A stretch of 64,000 bases of DNA from JAHIVB01 sp964574705 (GCA_964574705.1 CAZNOO010000006.1:27459-91458), one strand, 5' to 3'. Positions 25,451 through 34,685 are shown, counted from the stretch's first letter. The notes: generated by a model not told the origin, from the letters alone. A program made the numbers and translations.

Positions 25451-26686
25451 TTATCTTAACGTAGAACCTGATCTGACTAAATTGTCAGGAACATTGATCA
25501 AATCAGCTGTTCTGAATATCCTACAGTTTCGTCCGATAACCATATTCTTTGGAACATTGATATTCTTGCCCAGGACCGTAATTCCGCTTGAAAGCAGACC
25601 TGGGTTTTCTTGATTCGGTGTATTATCCGTTCCAAATCCAACCATCGCGTTCTCGCCGACGATTGTATTCTTATCAATAATGCAATTTTCAACGATTGCG
25701 CCCGCTTTAATCTGCACATTGTTAAGTAATACGGAGTTGCTGACCTTAGCGAGTGGATGAACGATGACGCCAGGGCTTAGTACACTTCTTTCGACATGTC
25801 CGGCAACAATCGATCCATTTGACAAAAGGGCTTGGCGAATCAGTGCTTTCGATCCGACTTTAACAGCAGGAAGTTCTTCTGATTTCGTATAGATTTTCCA
25901 GTTGTGGTCATACATATCGAGAGGAATCTTGTCTACGGTTTCAATTAACTCCAGATTGGTTTGAAGATAGGAGTCATAAGTTCCGACGTCTTGCCAATAA
26001 TCATAAAACTTATAGGCTATGACATTCATGGTCTCAATCATTCCAGGAATGATATGTTTGCCAAAATCGAGATCTGGAATGGTATTGCTGCGTAATTGGT
26101 CAAGGAGAACATCTGTATTGAACACATAGATTCCCATTGAAGCCAAATTCGATTTTGGTTCTTTCGGCTTTTCTGCGAAATTAAAGATCTTATTATTAGC
26201 ATCTGCTTCCAATACACCAAAGCGATGAGCATCTTTAATATCGATGACTTTGCATGCAACAGTCAAATCTGCTTTGGATTGGATGTGTTGATCAATCATC
26301 TTTCTGTAATCCATTTTGTAGATGTGATCTCCTGAAAGAATCAAAACATACTTGGAATTACTTTGTTCAATATAATGGATATTCTTTCGAACGGCATCCG
26401 CGGTTCCATTATACCAATCGCTATGTGGCTGTAACAAGGTGACTTTCGAATCTCTTCTGTCAAGATCCCATGGTTTTCCACTTCCAATGTGATCGTTGAG
26501 CGAAAAAGGCAAATATTGCGTCAATATCGCAATATTGAAAATTCCAGAATTTGAACAATTGCTGAGTGTGAAATCAATGATTCTGTATTTCCCTGCAAAT
26601 GGAACGCTTGGTTTCACTCTGTTTTCAGAGAGTATATCAAGTCTGGATCCTCGACCCCCGGCTAAAATCAATGCTAATGTTTCCAT
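25451..26686 (-). CDS. glgC: Glucose-1-phosphate adenylyltransferase
   Basis: 411 residues. It makes ADP-glucose, the glycogen precursor, from glucose-1-phosphate and ATP. The nucleotidyltransferase domain begins with LALILAGGRGSRL and has the KPSVPFAGKYRIIDF and SGDHIYKMDY motifs. The C-terminal third is a left-handed beta-helix with isoleucine-rich hexapeptide repeats that carries allosteric regulation in this family. AGGAGG lies ahead of the ATG and overlaps the stop region of glgA, 9 bases upstream. Confidence 0.95.
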   Translation of the reverse strand: METLALILAGGRGSRLDILSENRVKPSVPFAGKYRIIDFTLSNCSNSGIFNIAILTQYLPFSLNDHIGSGKPWDLDRRDSKVTLLQPHSDWYNGTADAVRKNIHYIEQSNSKYVLILSGDHIYKMDYRKMIDQHIQSKADLTVACKVIDIKDAHRFGVLEADANNKIFNFAEKPKEPKSNLASMGIYVFNTDVLLDQLRSNTIPDLDFGKHIIPGMIETMNVIAYKFYDYWQDVGTYDSYLQTNLELIETVDKIPLDMYDHNWKIYTKSEELPAVKVGSKALIRQALLSNGSIVAGHVERSVLSPGVIVHPLAKVSNSVLLNNVQIKAGAIVENCIIDKNTIVGENAMVGFGTDNTPNQENPGLLSSGITVLGKNINVPKNMVIGRNCRIFRTADLINVPDNLVRSGSTLR

Positions 26687-26695
26687 AGTTCCTCC

Positions 26696-28123
26696 TTATT
26701 CTCTTATCATTTTCGTATAGAGTTTTTTATAAGTTTTTGCTGATTGTTTCCAGCTATAGTCCGACGACATTGCTCGCTTGATCAATTCATTCCATTCGGG
26801 ATGATGTTCATGGAAAACATTAATCGCGTATCTAATAACATGCATCATATCGTGTGCATTATAATGCGTAAAACTGAACCCATTTCCAGTCTGTTTAAAC
26901 TCGTTATATGCTTGGACGGTGTCAGACAAGCCACCAGTTTCTCTGACAATCGGAATGGTTCCATACTTTAAAGCGATGATTTGTCCCAGCCCACAGGGTT
27001 CAAATCTGGAAGGCATTAAAAACATATCCGCTGCACTGTAAATCAAATGAGCCATTTCATTTGAATATCCGATGTATGCTTTTGTCTTAGTAGGATACTT
27101 CATTTCTAATTCATGGAAATAATCAACATATTCCTTTTCTCCATCGCCTAAAACAACAAAGATGAAATCGTCATGATCAAGCATTTCTTCGAAGACGTGC
27201 TTGATGAGGTCAAGTCCTTTTTGACCTACCAGCCTAGAAATTAAAGCAATCATAGGTTTATCTAAATCAAACGGAACGTTTAACTTCGAATAGAGTGCTT
27301 TCTTATTCTCTAATTTTCCCAATTCATAATTCAATTCATCAAAATTGAATGGAATGAATTTATCTTCTTTTGGTGAAAAGTCTGAATAAGAAATGCCATT
27401 CAAAATTCCAACGAGTTTGTCTTTTCTTTGTTTTAAAAGGTTTTGCATTCCGCATCCGAAATAAGGTGTCATAATTTCCTTTGCGTAGGTTTGTGATACT
27501 GTTGAGAGGTAATCAGCAGTCACAATTCCAGCTTTTAGGAAATTAAGCATTCCGTCAAATTCAAATCGAGCATCAAAGGCGATATTGAAAAAACGATAAT
27601 CATCAAGAGGAAAAACGCCTTGATAAGCAAGATTATGAATAGAAAGAAGTGTTCTAATATTCGCATATTGAGGGAATAACTTTTTTAACAATAACGGAAT
27701 CATTCCCGTATGCCAATCATGTACATGAATGACATCGGGTATATATCCTATCACGCTCATGGATGCGAGAACTGCTTTCTGAAAAAAGGCATATCGCTCC
27801 GATTCGTCACCATAACCATACACATGGTCTCTTGAGCCAAAATAAAATTGATTGTCAATAAAGTAGTATTCAATATTTCCAAGCTTCAACGTTTCAATTC
27901 CGACATAAACGTTTGTTTTAGACCCTACGTTAATGGAAAAATTGGCAACGTGAGTCAATTTATCACTATATTTATGAGGAATGATCTTATACTTCGGTAA
28001 AATGACACGAACTTCAACATTCCGAATTCTTTTGATTTCACTGGGGAGACTACCGACTACATCTGCTAGTCCGCCTATTTTTACGAACGGGTAACATTCC
28101 GCGCTGATATGCAAAACATTCAT
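26696..28123 (-). CDS. glgA: Glycogen synthase (ADP-glucose), GT5
   Basis: 475 residues. It adds glucose from ADP-glucose to glycogen. The KIGGLADV motif (Lys and the ADP-binding glycines) is near the N-terminus, and the C-terminal Rossmann domain has the SRFEPCGLGQ motif with the catalytic Glu. It is a GT-B fold with retaining mechanism. It precedes glgC in a two-gene unit. No branching enzyme or phosphorylase is next to it; the only other glucan enzymes in the window are the GH13 glucosidase at 4.9 kb and the partial gene at 1. Confidence 0.96.
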   Translation of the reverse strand: MNVLHISAECYPFVKIGGLADVVGSLPSEIKRIRNVEVRVILPKYKIIPHKYSDKLTHVANFSINVGSKTNVYVGIETLKLGNIEYYFIDNQFYFGSRDHVYGYGDESERYAFFQKAVLASMSVIGYIPDVIHVHDWHTGMIPLLLKKLFPQYANIRTLLSIHNLAYQGVFPLDDYRFFNIAFDARFEFDGMLNFLKAGIVTADYLSTVSQTYAKEIMTPYFGCGMQNLLKQRKDKLVGILNGISYSDFSPKEDKFIPFNFDELNYELGKLENKKALYSKLNVPFDLDKPMIALISRLVGQKGLDLIKHVFEEMLDHDDFIFVVLGDGEKEYVDYFHELEMKYPTKTKAYIGYSNEMAHLIYSAADMFLMPSRFEPCGLGQIIALKYGTIPIVRETGGLSDTVQAYNEFKQTGNGFSFTHYNAHDMMHVIRYAINVFHEHHPEWNELIKRAMSSDYSWKQSAKTYKKLYTKMIRE

Positions 28124-28222
28124 GATGGTTCCTCCTATCTAGATACAAATTGATTATAACATATTTCAATGATAGAAAAGAAAGAACCCTTTAAAATTCC
28201 ACAACTTTTTTTAACATTTTTC

Positions 28223-28250
28223 AAAAAAAAGAGCACTGGTGTCAGTGCTC
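28223..28250 (-). terminator. Terminator of the nucleoside kinase gene
   Basis: An 8-bp stem GAGCACTG/CAGTGCTC with loop GTGT and, on the minus strand, T8. It contains the stop codon at 28242. Confidence 0.93.
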
Positions 28251-29870
28251 GAAAACGCTATGTCCGATAAACTCTCTTAGTAGTGAGTTGCATGGAACGA
28301 GATAAGGGTTAATTTCCTTAAAATATTTCAAGAATTTAATCAATCGATTCGCATGAACAAAATACTCAGAGTCGTTTGGTATTTGTTTCAGTGCATTCAA
28401 AGCGTATTTCTTTAATACGCAAAGTTCATATGTCAATTCCGAATTATAAATGTAATTTGCGCTTTCAATGAAAGGATAGATCCACTTGTATTCACCTCTT
28501 CTGACGGAAGGCCACATCGCCAGTGTTTTTTCCGCTGAAGTGTTTCTAAACTGCAAATCTCGAACGATTCTTCTCAAGAGTCTCAAATCCGTTAAATTGA
28601 TGGGATTGTTGTAATCGATATTAATTTGTGAAAGAGGCGAAATGTAAATTTTGAATTTATGGCTAGACGGAATGAATTCAGTCAATAAATCATTCAGTGC
28701 ATGGATTCCTTCGATAATAATCGGCGTCTTATTGTCAATCTGAATTTCTTTCGAAAATCTTCGTATTTTGTCTTTAAAATCAAAAATAGGAAGTTTCACC
28801 GCAACACCATTAATCAAGTCCGTGATGTTTTCATTGAATAAATCCAAATCTAGAGCATTGACATGCTCCAAATCAGGTTCACCGAATTCATCGATTGGAG
28901 CTTGGTCGGCGGTCAAATAATAGTTATCAATTGAAATCATCAATGGTTTGATTCCTCGTGTCATTAACTCGATTTCAAGGCGTCTTGAAAATGTCGTTTT
29001 TCCTGAGGAAGATGGTCCTGCAATGGCAATCAAACGGATGCTTTCAATATCTTTTGAAATGATGTCTCCAAGCTCACAAAGTTGATTGTTGTGTTTGGTT
29101 TCGCACATGTTGACAAACTGAACAGATTTGTTTTCCTCAACGAGGTGATTCATCTTGTAAATCATATCTGCGTTACAGTTGATTGCCCATTGTTCAGCTT
29201 TTGTTAGAACTCTTAAAAAGCTCGGAGAGTCCGCAAATTCAGGTATTTGTCCTTTTTCTTCAATTCGAGGGTACCTTACCAAAAAACCTGGACTGTAATA
29301 GAACAGTTCAAACTCACTGAGATAACCAGTGGAAGGGACCATGTACCCATACATATAGTTTAAATAACCATCACACTCGTAAACGTTGACTCTTTCTTTT
29401 CGATACGCCAAAGTTTCTACCTTGTCAATATAGTTTTTAGCGCTATAAATTTTCTTCATCTCTGCTAAACTAGCATTTTTTCGAATGATAGGCATATCTT
29501 CTCGAATAATCTCATGCATCTCGCGGATAACGCGATGTACCATTTCGGGGGAGAGATTCCCTTCGACTGGCCTTCCATAAATACCCATCGATATTGAATT
29601 TGAAAACTTGATCTGCATGTTTGGGTAAATCCGATCAAAAGCCATACAAATCAAATATCTCATGCTGGTTGCGTAGATTCTTGTGGAATCGTAAAAAGTA
29701 TAGTCGAGCAACTCAACGACGGAATCTGTTGAAATAACGTAAGCTAACTCTCTTAAACGGTTATTAACCTTGGCCGCATAAAACGGGCCCTCATAATGTT
29801 TTGTCAATTTTTCAAGCCGTACACTTGACTCAAATTGATATTTGTCTTTTCCAATTTTTACGGTAAACAC
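28242..29870 (-). CDS. Nucleoside (uridine-type) kinase with TGS/ThrRS-like N-terminal region
   Basis: 542 residues, GTG start behind GGAGG. The N-terminal 60 residues are TGS-like, followed by a region resembling the second additional domain of threonyl-tRNA synthetase (about 65-270), and then a uridine kinase/PRK-type P-loop domain with GPSSSGKTTF (285-294), SIDNYY and the EGIHALND segment. This architecture is known in Bacillota and Thermotoga and is called nucleoside kinase; it is not a tRNA synthetase. It is transcribed alone, with a promoter at 29908-29935 and its own terminator. Confidence 0.88.
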   Translation of the reverse strand: MFTVKIGKDKYQFESSVRLEKLTKHYEGPFYAAKVNNRLRELAYVISTDSVVELLDYTFYDSTRIYATSMRYLICMAFDRIYPNMQIKFSNSISMGIYGRPVEGNLSPEMVHRVIREMHEIIREDMPIIRKNASLAEMKKIYSAKNYIDKVETLAYRKERVNVYECDGYLNYMYGYMVPSTGYLSEFELFYYSPGFLVRYPRIEEKGQIPEFADSPSFLRVLTKAEQWAINCNADMIYKMNHLVEENKSVQFVNMCETKHNNQLCELGDIISKDIESIRLIAIAGPSSSGKTTFSRRLEIELMTRGIKPLMISIDNYYLTADQAPIDEFGEPDLEHVNALDLDLFNENITDLINGVAVKLPIFDFKDKIRRFSKEIQIDNKTPIIIEGIHALNDLLTEFIPSSHKFKIYISPLSQINIDYNNPINLTDLRLLRRIVRDLQFRNTSAEKTLAMWPSVRRGEYKWIYPFIESANYIYNSELTYELCVLKKYALNALKQIPNDSEYFVHANRLIKFLKYFKEINPYLVPCNSLLREFIGHSVFEH

Positions 29871-29907
29871 GATAAATTTCCTCCAATGAAAACGTTTGTA
29901 TTTCTAT

Positions 29908-29935
29908 TTTACTCTTTTTCGTAAAATATGCAACA
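29908..29935 (-). promoter_or_regulatory. Promoter of the nucleoside kinase gene
   Basis: On the minus strand TTGCAT and TAAAAT are separated by 16 bases, about 40 bases upstream of the start codon. Confidence 0.55.
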
Positions 29936-30032
29936 CCTTTTTCCGCTTCAACTTGTAATAAAATTGAGAACTTCATTTTTATCATCCTGAAAATAGTGTA
30001 TAATATGAAAAAAGAATCTTGTGAGGACAATC

Positions 30033-30857
30033 ATGTTTTTAATCTCTTTCTTTTCAAGTTCCGGAATGGATGATGATCCGGGAAGGTATTTATTTCATAC
30101 AGAACATTTCATCTATATCGTCGCATGTATTTTGATATTCTATTTTTTGATGAAAGTATTTGTTCACGCATCCAAAAAAACAAGAAAAATACTGATTAAC
30201 AGCCTTCTCGTATTGATGTTGGTACTCAAATATGGGGGAGAAATCATCTTTGTGACTGAATGGATGAAATATGGATCTTCTGTTTCCACTTTCTCACATC
30301 CTTTTCTTGACTTTCGAACCTTAATTTCGTTTCAATTATGTGGCATCAATAATGTTCTTCTTCCCATCGTATATTGGTTCAATCTAAAAAAAATGAAAGA
30401 TTTTGTTTATTCCACTGCCATCATCGGCGGTCTCGCAGTCATGCTTTATCCCGTTGGAATTCTTTATGGAGAGCCTCTTGTTATCACCTTCGTCATGTTG
30501 AGAAGTCTAATTGTGCATTTCTTGCTTGTGTTTATTCCGATTTTCTTAATCGCATCTGGAGAATTCACACTTCTTAAAAAGAATTGGATTCGCAATTTCA
30601 TTGGCGCAATCTTAATGACGATTTGGGCATTGTTTGGGAATATCTTCATTGACCCACTTGCAAACAACATGTATATCATGAAGAATCCTTTTTATGGGGG
30701 CCCTGTTCCGCTATTGAACATTCTTCCTGATGGCTTTCACATGTTTGTGCTAGTGCCTTTGGTCTTTTTAGCTTTTGTCATTGTGTACTTCATTGCGGGA
30801 AGAATCCAACTTCATCGAGACAAATGGTTAATCACACAAAAAAATGCGCTTCCGTAG
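30033..30857 (+). CDS. YwaF-like integral membrane protein (TIGR02206 type)
   Basis: 274 residues from the ATG at 30033, with GAGGA 5 bases upstream (the GTG at 30021 overlaps that site). About seven hydrophobic segments; the opening HTEHFIYIVACILIF and the later LPDGFHMFVLVPLV resemble the YwaF family. The function of that family is unknown. A TATAAT is present at 29999-30004. It ends in a terminator shared with the convergent anti-sigma gene. Confidence 0.75.
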   Translation: MFLISFFSSSGMDDDPGRYLFHTEHFIYIVACILIFYFLMKVFVHASKKTRKILINSLLVLMLVLKYGGEIIFVTEWMKYGSSVSTFSHPFLDFRTLISFQLCGINNVLLPIVYWFNLKKMKDFVYSTAIIGGLAVMLYPVGILYGEPLVITFVMLRSLIVHFLLVFIPIFLIASGEFTLLKKNWIRNFIGAILMTIWALFGNIFIDPLANNMYIMKNPFYGGPVPLLNILPDGFHMFVLVPLVFLAFVIVYFIAGRIQLHRDKWLITQKNALP

Positions 30858-30869
30858 AGGCGCATTTTT
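30840..30869. terminator. Bidirectional terminator between YwaF-like gene and anti-sigma gene
   Basis: AAAAATGCGC pairs with GCGCATTTTT around a 10-base loop; T tracts exist on both strands. It contains the plus-strand stop codon. Confidence 0.88.
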
Positions 30870-30882
30870 ATTTAGATGAATA

Positions 30883-31782
30883 TTAAGGAATTGCATTATA
30901 TAAAGGAATTAAAGTTTGAAGGGGCAGATCTGAAAGCATTGTGATTCCATTTTGAACTTGATATACCGGGTAATAGAAGAAAATTGATAAGACTAGTTGA
31001 AGCTTTGCTTCCGAAATCCCAAGATTATTAGCCATGGTGGTAAAATCACTACTGGTCATGCTATCGAATTCGGCAATCTTATTAGCGTAATATTCGCTAT
31101 CGTATGCTGGAGCATCTGTAATATCTGTTTCGGAATTATAGATTGTCGTTGTTGAAATTTCATCACCATTTGCAAAGATTCCATCAAAATTAGCACTGGC
31201 TTCTTGTGAATCGTCCACAAATCCAGAAAAATAGACATATTCAACAGTTGAGTGTTTGTTGAGCGTAAGCACAGTAATCGGAAATGAGTCATAAATTTGA
31301 TCGATTTTACTCGTCATTGACATCTCTGAATCATAAGAATTAGAAGTGATTCCTAAAAGCATGAATGTTTCATCTTGGGAAGAATACCCTAGTTCGATGC
31401 TCTTATCATATATGTCGAGCAATACCGTCTCCAAATTACCTTTTGAATGATCCAACTGATTTACAAGAATCAAAGCATCCTCGTTACCTGGCAAGACTTG
31501 AATGACCCTACCAAAAGGATTGATATTTATCTCAACGGAGGGATTGATATCAAGCGTTACGACATCAACAACTCTTAAAGAAGTCAAGTATCCGAAAAAG
31601 GCAAGCAAGACAATGACGAAAGACGAAAAACTCATGACGATTCTTCTGAAATATGGAGTAATCGGTGTTCTTTCTTGAGCAGCAATCTCAAAATGAGACA
31701 TCTTTTCGACGAACTCCTGATGATATGGAATGGGGAATGTAGCATTTTCTTTGATGATGGATCTAAATTCTCGGAATTTCAT
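30883..31782 (-). CDS. RsgI-like membrane anti-sigma factor (candidate)
   Basis: 299 residues from the second of two adjacent ATGs, 6 bases from AGGAGG. A cytoplasmic N-terminal part of about 48 residues would contact the sigma factor; one membrane segment spans about 49-70; the outside begins VVTLDINPSVEININP and continues with RVIQVLPGNEDA, which is the hallmark of the RsgI extracellular middle domain. The rest (about residues 180-300) is unrecognised. It lies directly downstream of, and overlaps by about 20 bases, an ECF sigma factor gene. Release of the sigma factor would follow an outside signal (inference). Confidence 0.78.
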   Translation of the reverse strand: MKFREFRSIIKENATFPIPYHQEFVEKMSHFEIAAQERTPITPYFRRIVMSFSSFVIVLLAFFGYLTSLRVVDVVTLDINPSVEININPFGRVIQVLPGNEDALILVNQLDHSKGNLETVLLDIYDKSIELGYSSQDETFMLLGITSNSYDSEMSMTSKIDQIYDSFPITVLTLNKHSTVEYVYFSGFVDDSQEASANFDGIFANGDEISTTTIYNSETDITDAPAYDSEYYANKIAEFDSMTSSDFTTMANNLGISEAKLQLVLSIFFYYPVYQVQNGITMLSDLPLQTLIPLYNAIP

Positions 31783-32314
31783 CATACTCCTCCTTTAAAG
31801 CAAGACGTATTTTCTTAATTGCTTTTTGATAAATCCAGGTAATCGTTCCTATCGGCTTATCTACAACAATAGAGATTTCTTTATGGGTCATATTTTCAAG
31901 TGTATGAAGCAAAAAAACATTTCGTTCTGATTCGTCGAGTACGGAAAGTGCTTTTTCAATCAGTTCCTTGTTTTCTGCTTCGACTTCAAGGTGAGCTGAG
32001 ATTCCGTCGGAACGGAATGAATCAATCTCATCATCATTCAAAACAACTCTTTTTCTGCGGTTGTACTCATTGAATGCAAGATTCTTCGCTATGGTAAGAA
32101 GATAAGCAAGGAAGTTTCTTTCTTTGTAACGATGAATGGAATCCATCATCTTTAAGTATGTATCCTGCATGATATCTTCTGTTAAACTTTTGTCATGAAG
32201 AACATTAATCACGACAAAATAGACCTTGCGGTAGGTTTCTTCATAGATCTGTCCGAAGACAGATGTATTACCGTTCTTCAGCTCTTCAACGAGCTGGTTC
32301 AAGGTCTTTCCCAC
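31763..32314 (-). CDS. ECF-type RNA polymerase sigma factor
   Basis: 183 residues from the GTG at 32314, which has TGAGGTGA 6 bases upstream; the GTG at 32323 overlaps that site. Region 2 shows DKSLTEDIMQDTYLKM and the -10-contacting helix; region 4 has LDESERNVFLLHTLENMTHKEIS, the -35-binding helix-turn-helix. No 1.1 or 3 regions, as in the extracytoplasmic function group. It is the first gene of the pair with an RsgI-like protein. A candidate promoter, TTGTCA-17-TACAAT, lies about 10-45 bases upstream. Confidence 0.9.
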   Translation of the reverse strand: MGKTLNQLVEELKNGNTSVFGQIYEETYRKVYFVVINVLHDKSLTEDIMQDTYLKMMDSIHRYKERNFLAYLLTIAKNLAFNEYNRRKRVVLNDDEIDSFRSDGISAHLEVEAENKELIEKALSVLDESERNVFLLHTLENMTHKEISIVVDKPIGTITWIYQKAIKKIRLALKEEYDEIPRI

Positions 32315-32412
32315 ATTGTTCACCTCACTAGTATCTATTGTACATTATATGGGAAACCTTGACAACCGAAACCGCTTCATTAATATAAACAAATGAGGAG
32401 GCAGTTTTATTG

Positions 32413-32435
32413 GTAAAAAAAAGACTCCAGTGGAG
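32413..32435 (-). terminator. Terminator of the natA-DUF2188 operon
   Basis: GACTCC pairs with GGAGTC around a 3-base loop and, on the minus strand, T8 follows. It lies about 15 bases past the stop of the DUF2188 gene. Confidence 0.85.
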
Positions 32436-32449
32436 TCCGTTCTTTAGAA

Positions 32450-33184
32450 TTAGTAATTCTGCTTCCTAATTTTGCCATCACGCTTATGAATAACATAAGT
32501 AGTTTTCTGCTTGATTGATTTGATTGTGGCGTATGCAATGGCTTCGTTTTGGGTATGTAAGGCCTTAATGACCTTATGGGAACCCTCTCGTTTGATAATC
32601 CACATCTTGTCCATTTGACGGAAGATAATGTGGTACTTTCCAAGTTCCTTTTTTTCTGGAACAGCTTCACCCGAAAAATCTTCAACACCTTCTTCATCAT
32701 CAAATGAATCTTCGTTTGACTCGAATGATTCATCCTCAGATGGTTCAGAATCATCGGAATTTGAAGAAACAATCTTCGTTTCAAGCATTGATAGTTTCTC
32801 GTTTAGGTCCACATCTGGTTCCTTTTGTTCTTCATTAATTAAGGGTTGAGATTCTTCAACCTCCAAAGGAATCAAAGTATTCTCCAAATTTTCTTTCAAA
32901 GCATCATTGGTTGATTCCTCTTCTTCTGTTGTTTCAGCCACACTTGTTGTCTCGTCTTGTACGGGAAGTTCTTCTTGTGTACTAGATTTTTCTTCAGGTA
33001 GTTCCACTTGTTCATCAGGCAAATTGTCAACAGGATTGTTGACAGGCGTTTCTGAATCTTTGAAATGATTCATTGCATTCGATTTGCTTTTCCAAGTATA
33101 GAGAAGATAAGCTATAACGATAACAAGAAGTGTGCCAAAAACAACCGCAAGAAATATTGCATTTTGTTTCAAAAAGTCTAACAT
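32450..33184 (-). CDS. Membrane-anchored DUF2188-domain protein
   Basis: 244 residues. An N-terminal membrane segment (about 10-30) is followed by about 150 residues of acidic low-complexity sequence rich in Glu, Ser and Asp, and then a C-terminal DUF2188 domain of about 60 residues (YHIIFRQMDKMWIIKREG, then a TQNEAIAYA helix and an ending like VIHKRDGKIR). DUF2188 is small and of unknown function. It is the last gene of a six-gene operon that starts at natA. Confidence 0.8.
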   Translation of the reverse strand: MLDFLKQNAIFLAVVFGTLLVIVIAYLLYTWKSKSNAMNHFKDSETPVNNPVDNLPDEQVELPEEKSSTQEELPVQDETTSVAETTEEEESTNDALKENLENTLIPLEVEESQPLINEEQKEPDVDLNEKLSMLETKIVSSNSDDSEPSEDESFESNEDSFDDEEGVEDFSGEAVPEKKELGKYHIIFRQMDKMWIIKREGSHKVIKALHTQNEAIAYATIKSIKQKTTYVIHKRDGKIRKQNY

Positions 33185-33211
33185 AACTTGGCACTCCTTT
33201 CTTGGTAAAAC

Positions 33212-34105
33212 CTAAAATAGTCTAAATTGTTCGGTGCTGCTTGGTTTATATAAATTCGTAATGTCCTTCATTCCAAAAGCAATTTTTCTTTTTTTGCATT
33301 CAAACACAAACTCTTTTTTAAGGGAAGCCAGTTTTGCTGATGTCCAGGTTTTTTTGGAACCATACTTATCAGTGAATACATTTTTAAGTCCAGGGAAATA
33401 TTCGTCCAATAAATGGTAAAATGCATTGCGCTGTGATTCGTCCAGTGCCAGCACAAAACTAGGATATATGAAATCTCCTCCTGCAAGGGATACATCTTCA
33501 ACGATTTGAAGAATGTTTTCAGGCGTATCATTGACATAAGGAATCATGGGTTTCATAATCACTCCCGCTACCAAGCCAGCATCTTTCAGCTTATGGAGTA
33601 GTTTGATCCTGTTGTGGTAGTTGACATAGCCTTTACCTTCAAAGCGCTCCTGGATGGTGTCAATCGTGTTTCCAATTGGAATTGCGATGACGACAGGAGA
33701 CTTCTGTGATATTTCTTGTAAAATTGACAAATCTCTTAAAATCAAATTAGACGTTGTTTCAATAAAAACGCCAAGATCGGTTACGCGAATGACTTCAAGC
33801 GCTCTTTTCATCGAAAGGGTCTCTTTCTCCGAATCATTGTAGGGGTCTGGGTTTTGGTAGAAACCAATCAGATTTTTTTGCGATACAAACAGCAATTCCT
33901 TCTGAATGACTTCCAATCCATTTTCCTTCGGAATGATATCACCTGGTTGGAATGACTGGTATGGATCTGAAAGTGAACCATAGAATTGATAAGTTGGATG
34001 TGACCCTTCGTATAGATTCGCAAAGAAATCGATGGCGAAGAAACGAGTTGGGTATTTGTTTGGAATCAGTATTTGTTTCGTTTTTTTCAATTCGACTTCC
34101 GTCAT
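33212..34105 (-). CDS. Radical-SAM homologue (SPL-like family) lacking the cluster cysteines
   Basis: 297 residues. The pattern of the SPL-family radical-SAM barrel is recognisable: FFANLYEGS..., KENGLEVIQKEL, NPDPYNDSEKE (87-94 region), then strands with VFIETTSNLILRDL and GVIMKPMIPYVNDT. In active relatives the segment corresponding to residues 31-43 carries a CxxxCxxC [4Fe-4S] motif between LY and a D(S/A)R segment; here it reads EGSHPTYQFYGS and has no Cys. The only Cys is near the C-terminus. I checked the reading frame on the minus strand across 33961-34080. Radical chemistry should be impossible; the fold may bind something else. It lies 12 bases after a small membrane protein gene. 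Confidence 0.85.
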   Translation of the reverse strand: MTEVELKKTKQILIPNKYPTRFFAIDFFANLYEGSHPTYQFYGSLSDPYQSFQPGDIIPKENGLEVIQKELLFVSQKNLIGFYQNPDPYNDSEKETLSMKRALEVIRVTDLGVFIETTSNLILRDLSILQEISQKSPVVIAIPIGNTIDTIQERFEGKGYVNYHNRIKLLHKLKDAGLVAGVIMKPMIPYVNDTPENILQIVEDVSLAGGDFIYPSFVLALDESQRNAFYHLLDEYFPGLKNVFTDKYGSKKTWTSAKLASLKKEFVFECKKRKIAFGMKDITNLYKPSSTEQFRLF

Positions 34106-34117
34106 GTGATTCCCTCC

Positions 34118-34645
34118 TTAAAATCTCCAAATCAAAATGATTAGCAATATGCTTCCTAAAAAAGTAAGGTAATGCCATTTCGTAAACGGTTTTGGACGTT
34201 TTTGAAACTCTTTATCATATGTTGACATCAGATTTTTTAATATTTTAGATTCAATGTTTTGAAAGACGATTAAAAATGGTTTTTGAGGATGATAACAAAT
34301 TTGACTTGTGGGAATATTTTGTTTTTCTAAATGACTTGACATGAATGCTTTTGTGTAAGGAAAGTCTTTTTTCCATACATTTAATAAGACGAATCCTTTT
34401 GTTTTCTTCTTTTTACCAATCAAGTCGAGAAGCAACTTCAGTATAAGAATCAGTACAAAAGCATAGATGCTTTCAAAAAGCGTCAACGTATCTCGCATTA
34501 AAATCAATGTCGAAATGACCAAGACAACCGCAATAACATTGGTTCTTGTCGCACTAACATGAAAATGAAAGTAAGTATTCGCCGCAAGGTAGACAATTAT
34601 GCTCGTCAAAAGAGCCTGAACAATTACATTAACGATTATATCCAT
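34118..34645 (-). CDS. Small membrane protein, function unknown
   Basis: 175 residues from the ATG at 34645, behind AGGAAGGG; the longer frame uses a TTG without a site. Three hydrophobic segments at about 1-20, 30-48 and 52-72, then a basic, probably cytoplasmic domain, and a last membrane segment at the C-terminus. The N-terminal arrangement loosely recalls YetF/DUF421 proteins, but I cannot confirm it. Confidence 0.65.
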   Translation of the reverse strand: MDIIVNVIVQALLTSIIVYLAANTYFHFHVSATRTNVIAVVLVISTLILMRDTLTLFESIYAFVLILILKLLLDLIGKKKKTKGFVLLNVWKKDFPYTKAFMSSHLEKQNIPTSQICYHPQKPFLIVFQNIESKILKNLMSTYDKEFQKRPKPFTKWHYLTFLGSILLIILIWRF

Positions 34646-34685
34646 GACACCCTTCCTCTCATCATCATTCAAAATTAAATATAAA

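Noticed and set aside
32359..32450. A plus-strand TTGACA with a weak -10 and a GAGGAGG site before a TTG, as if a small gene ran rightward.
   Set aside because: The frame is 19 codons, the -10 is poor, and the stretch is already explained by the minus-strand terminator and the sigma-factor promoter.
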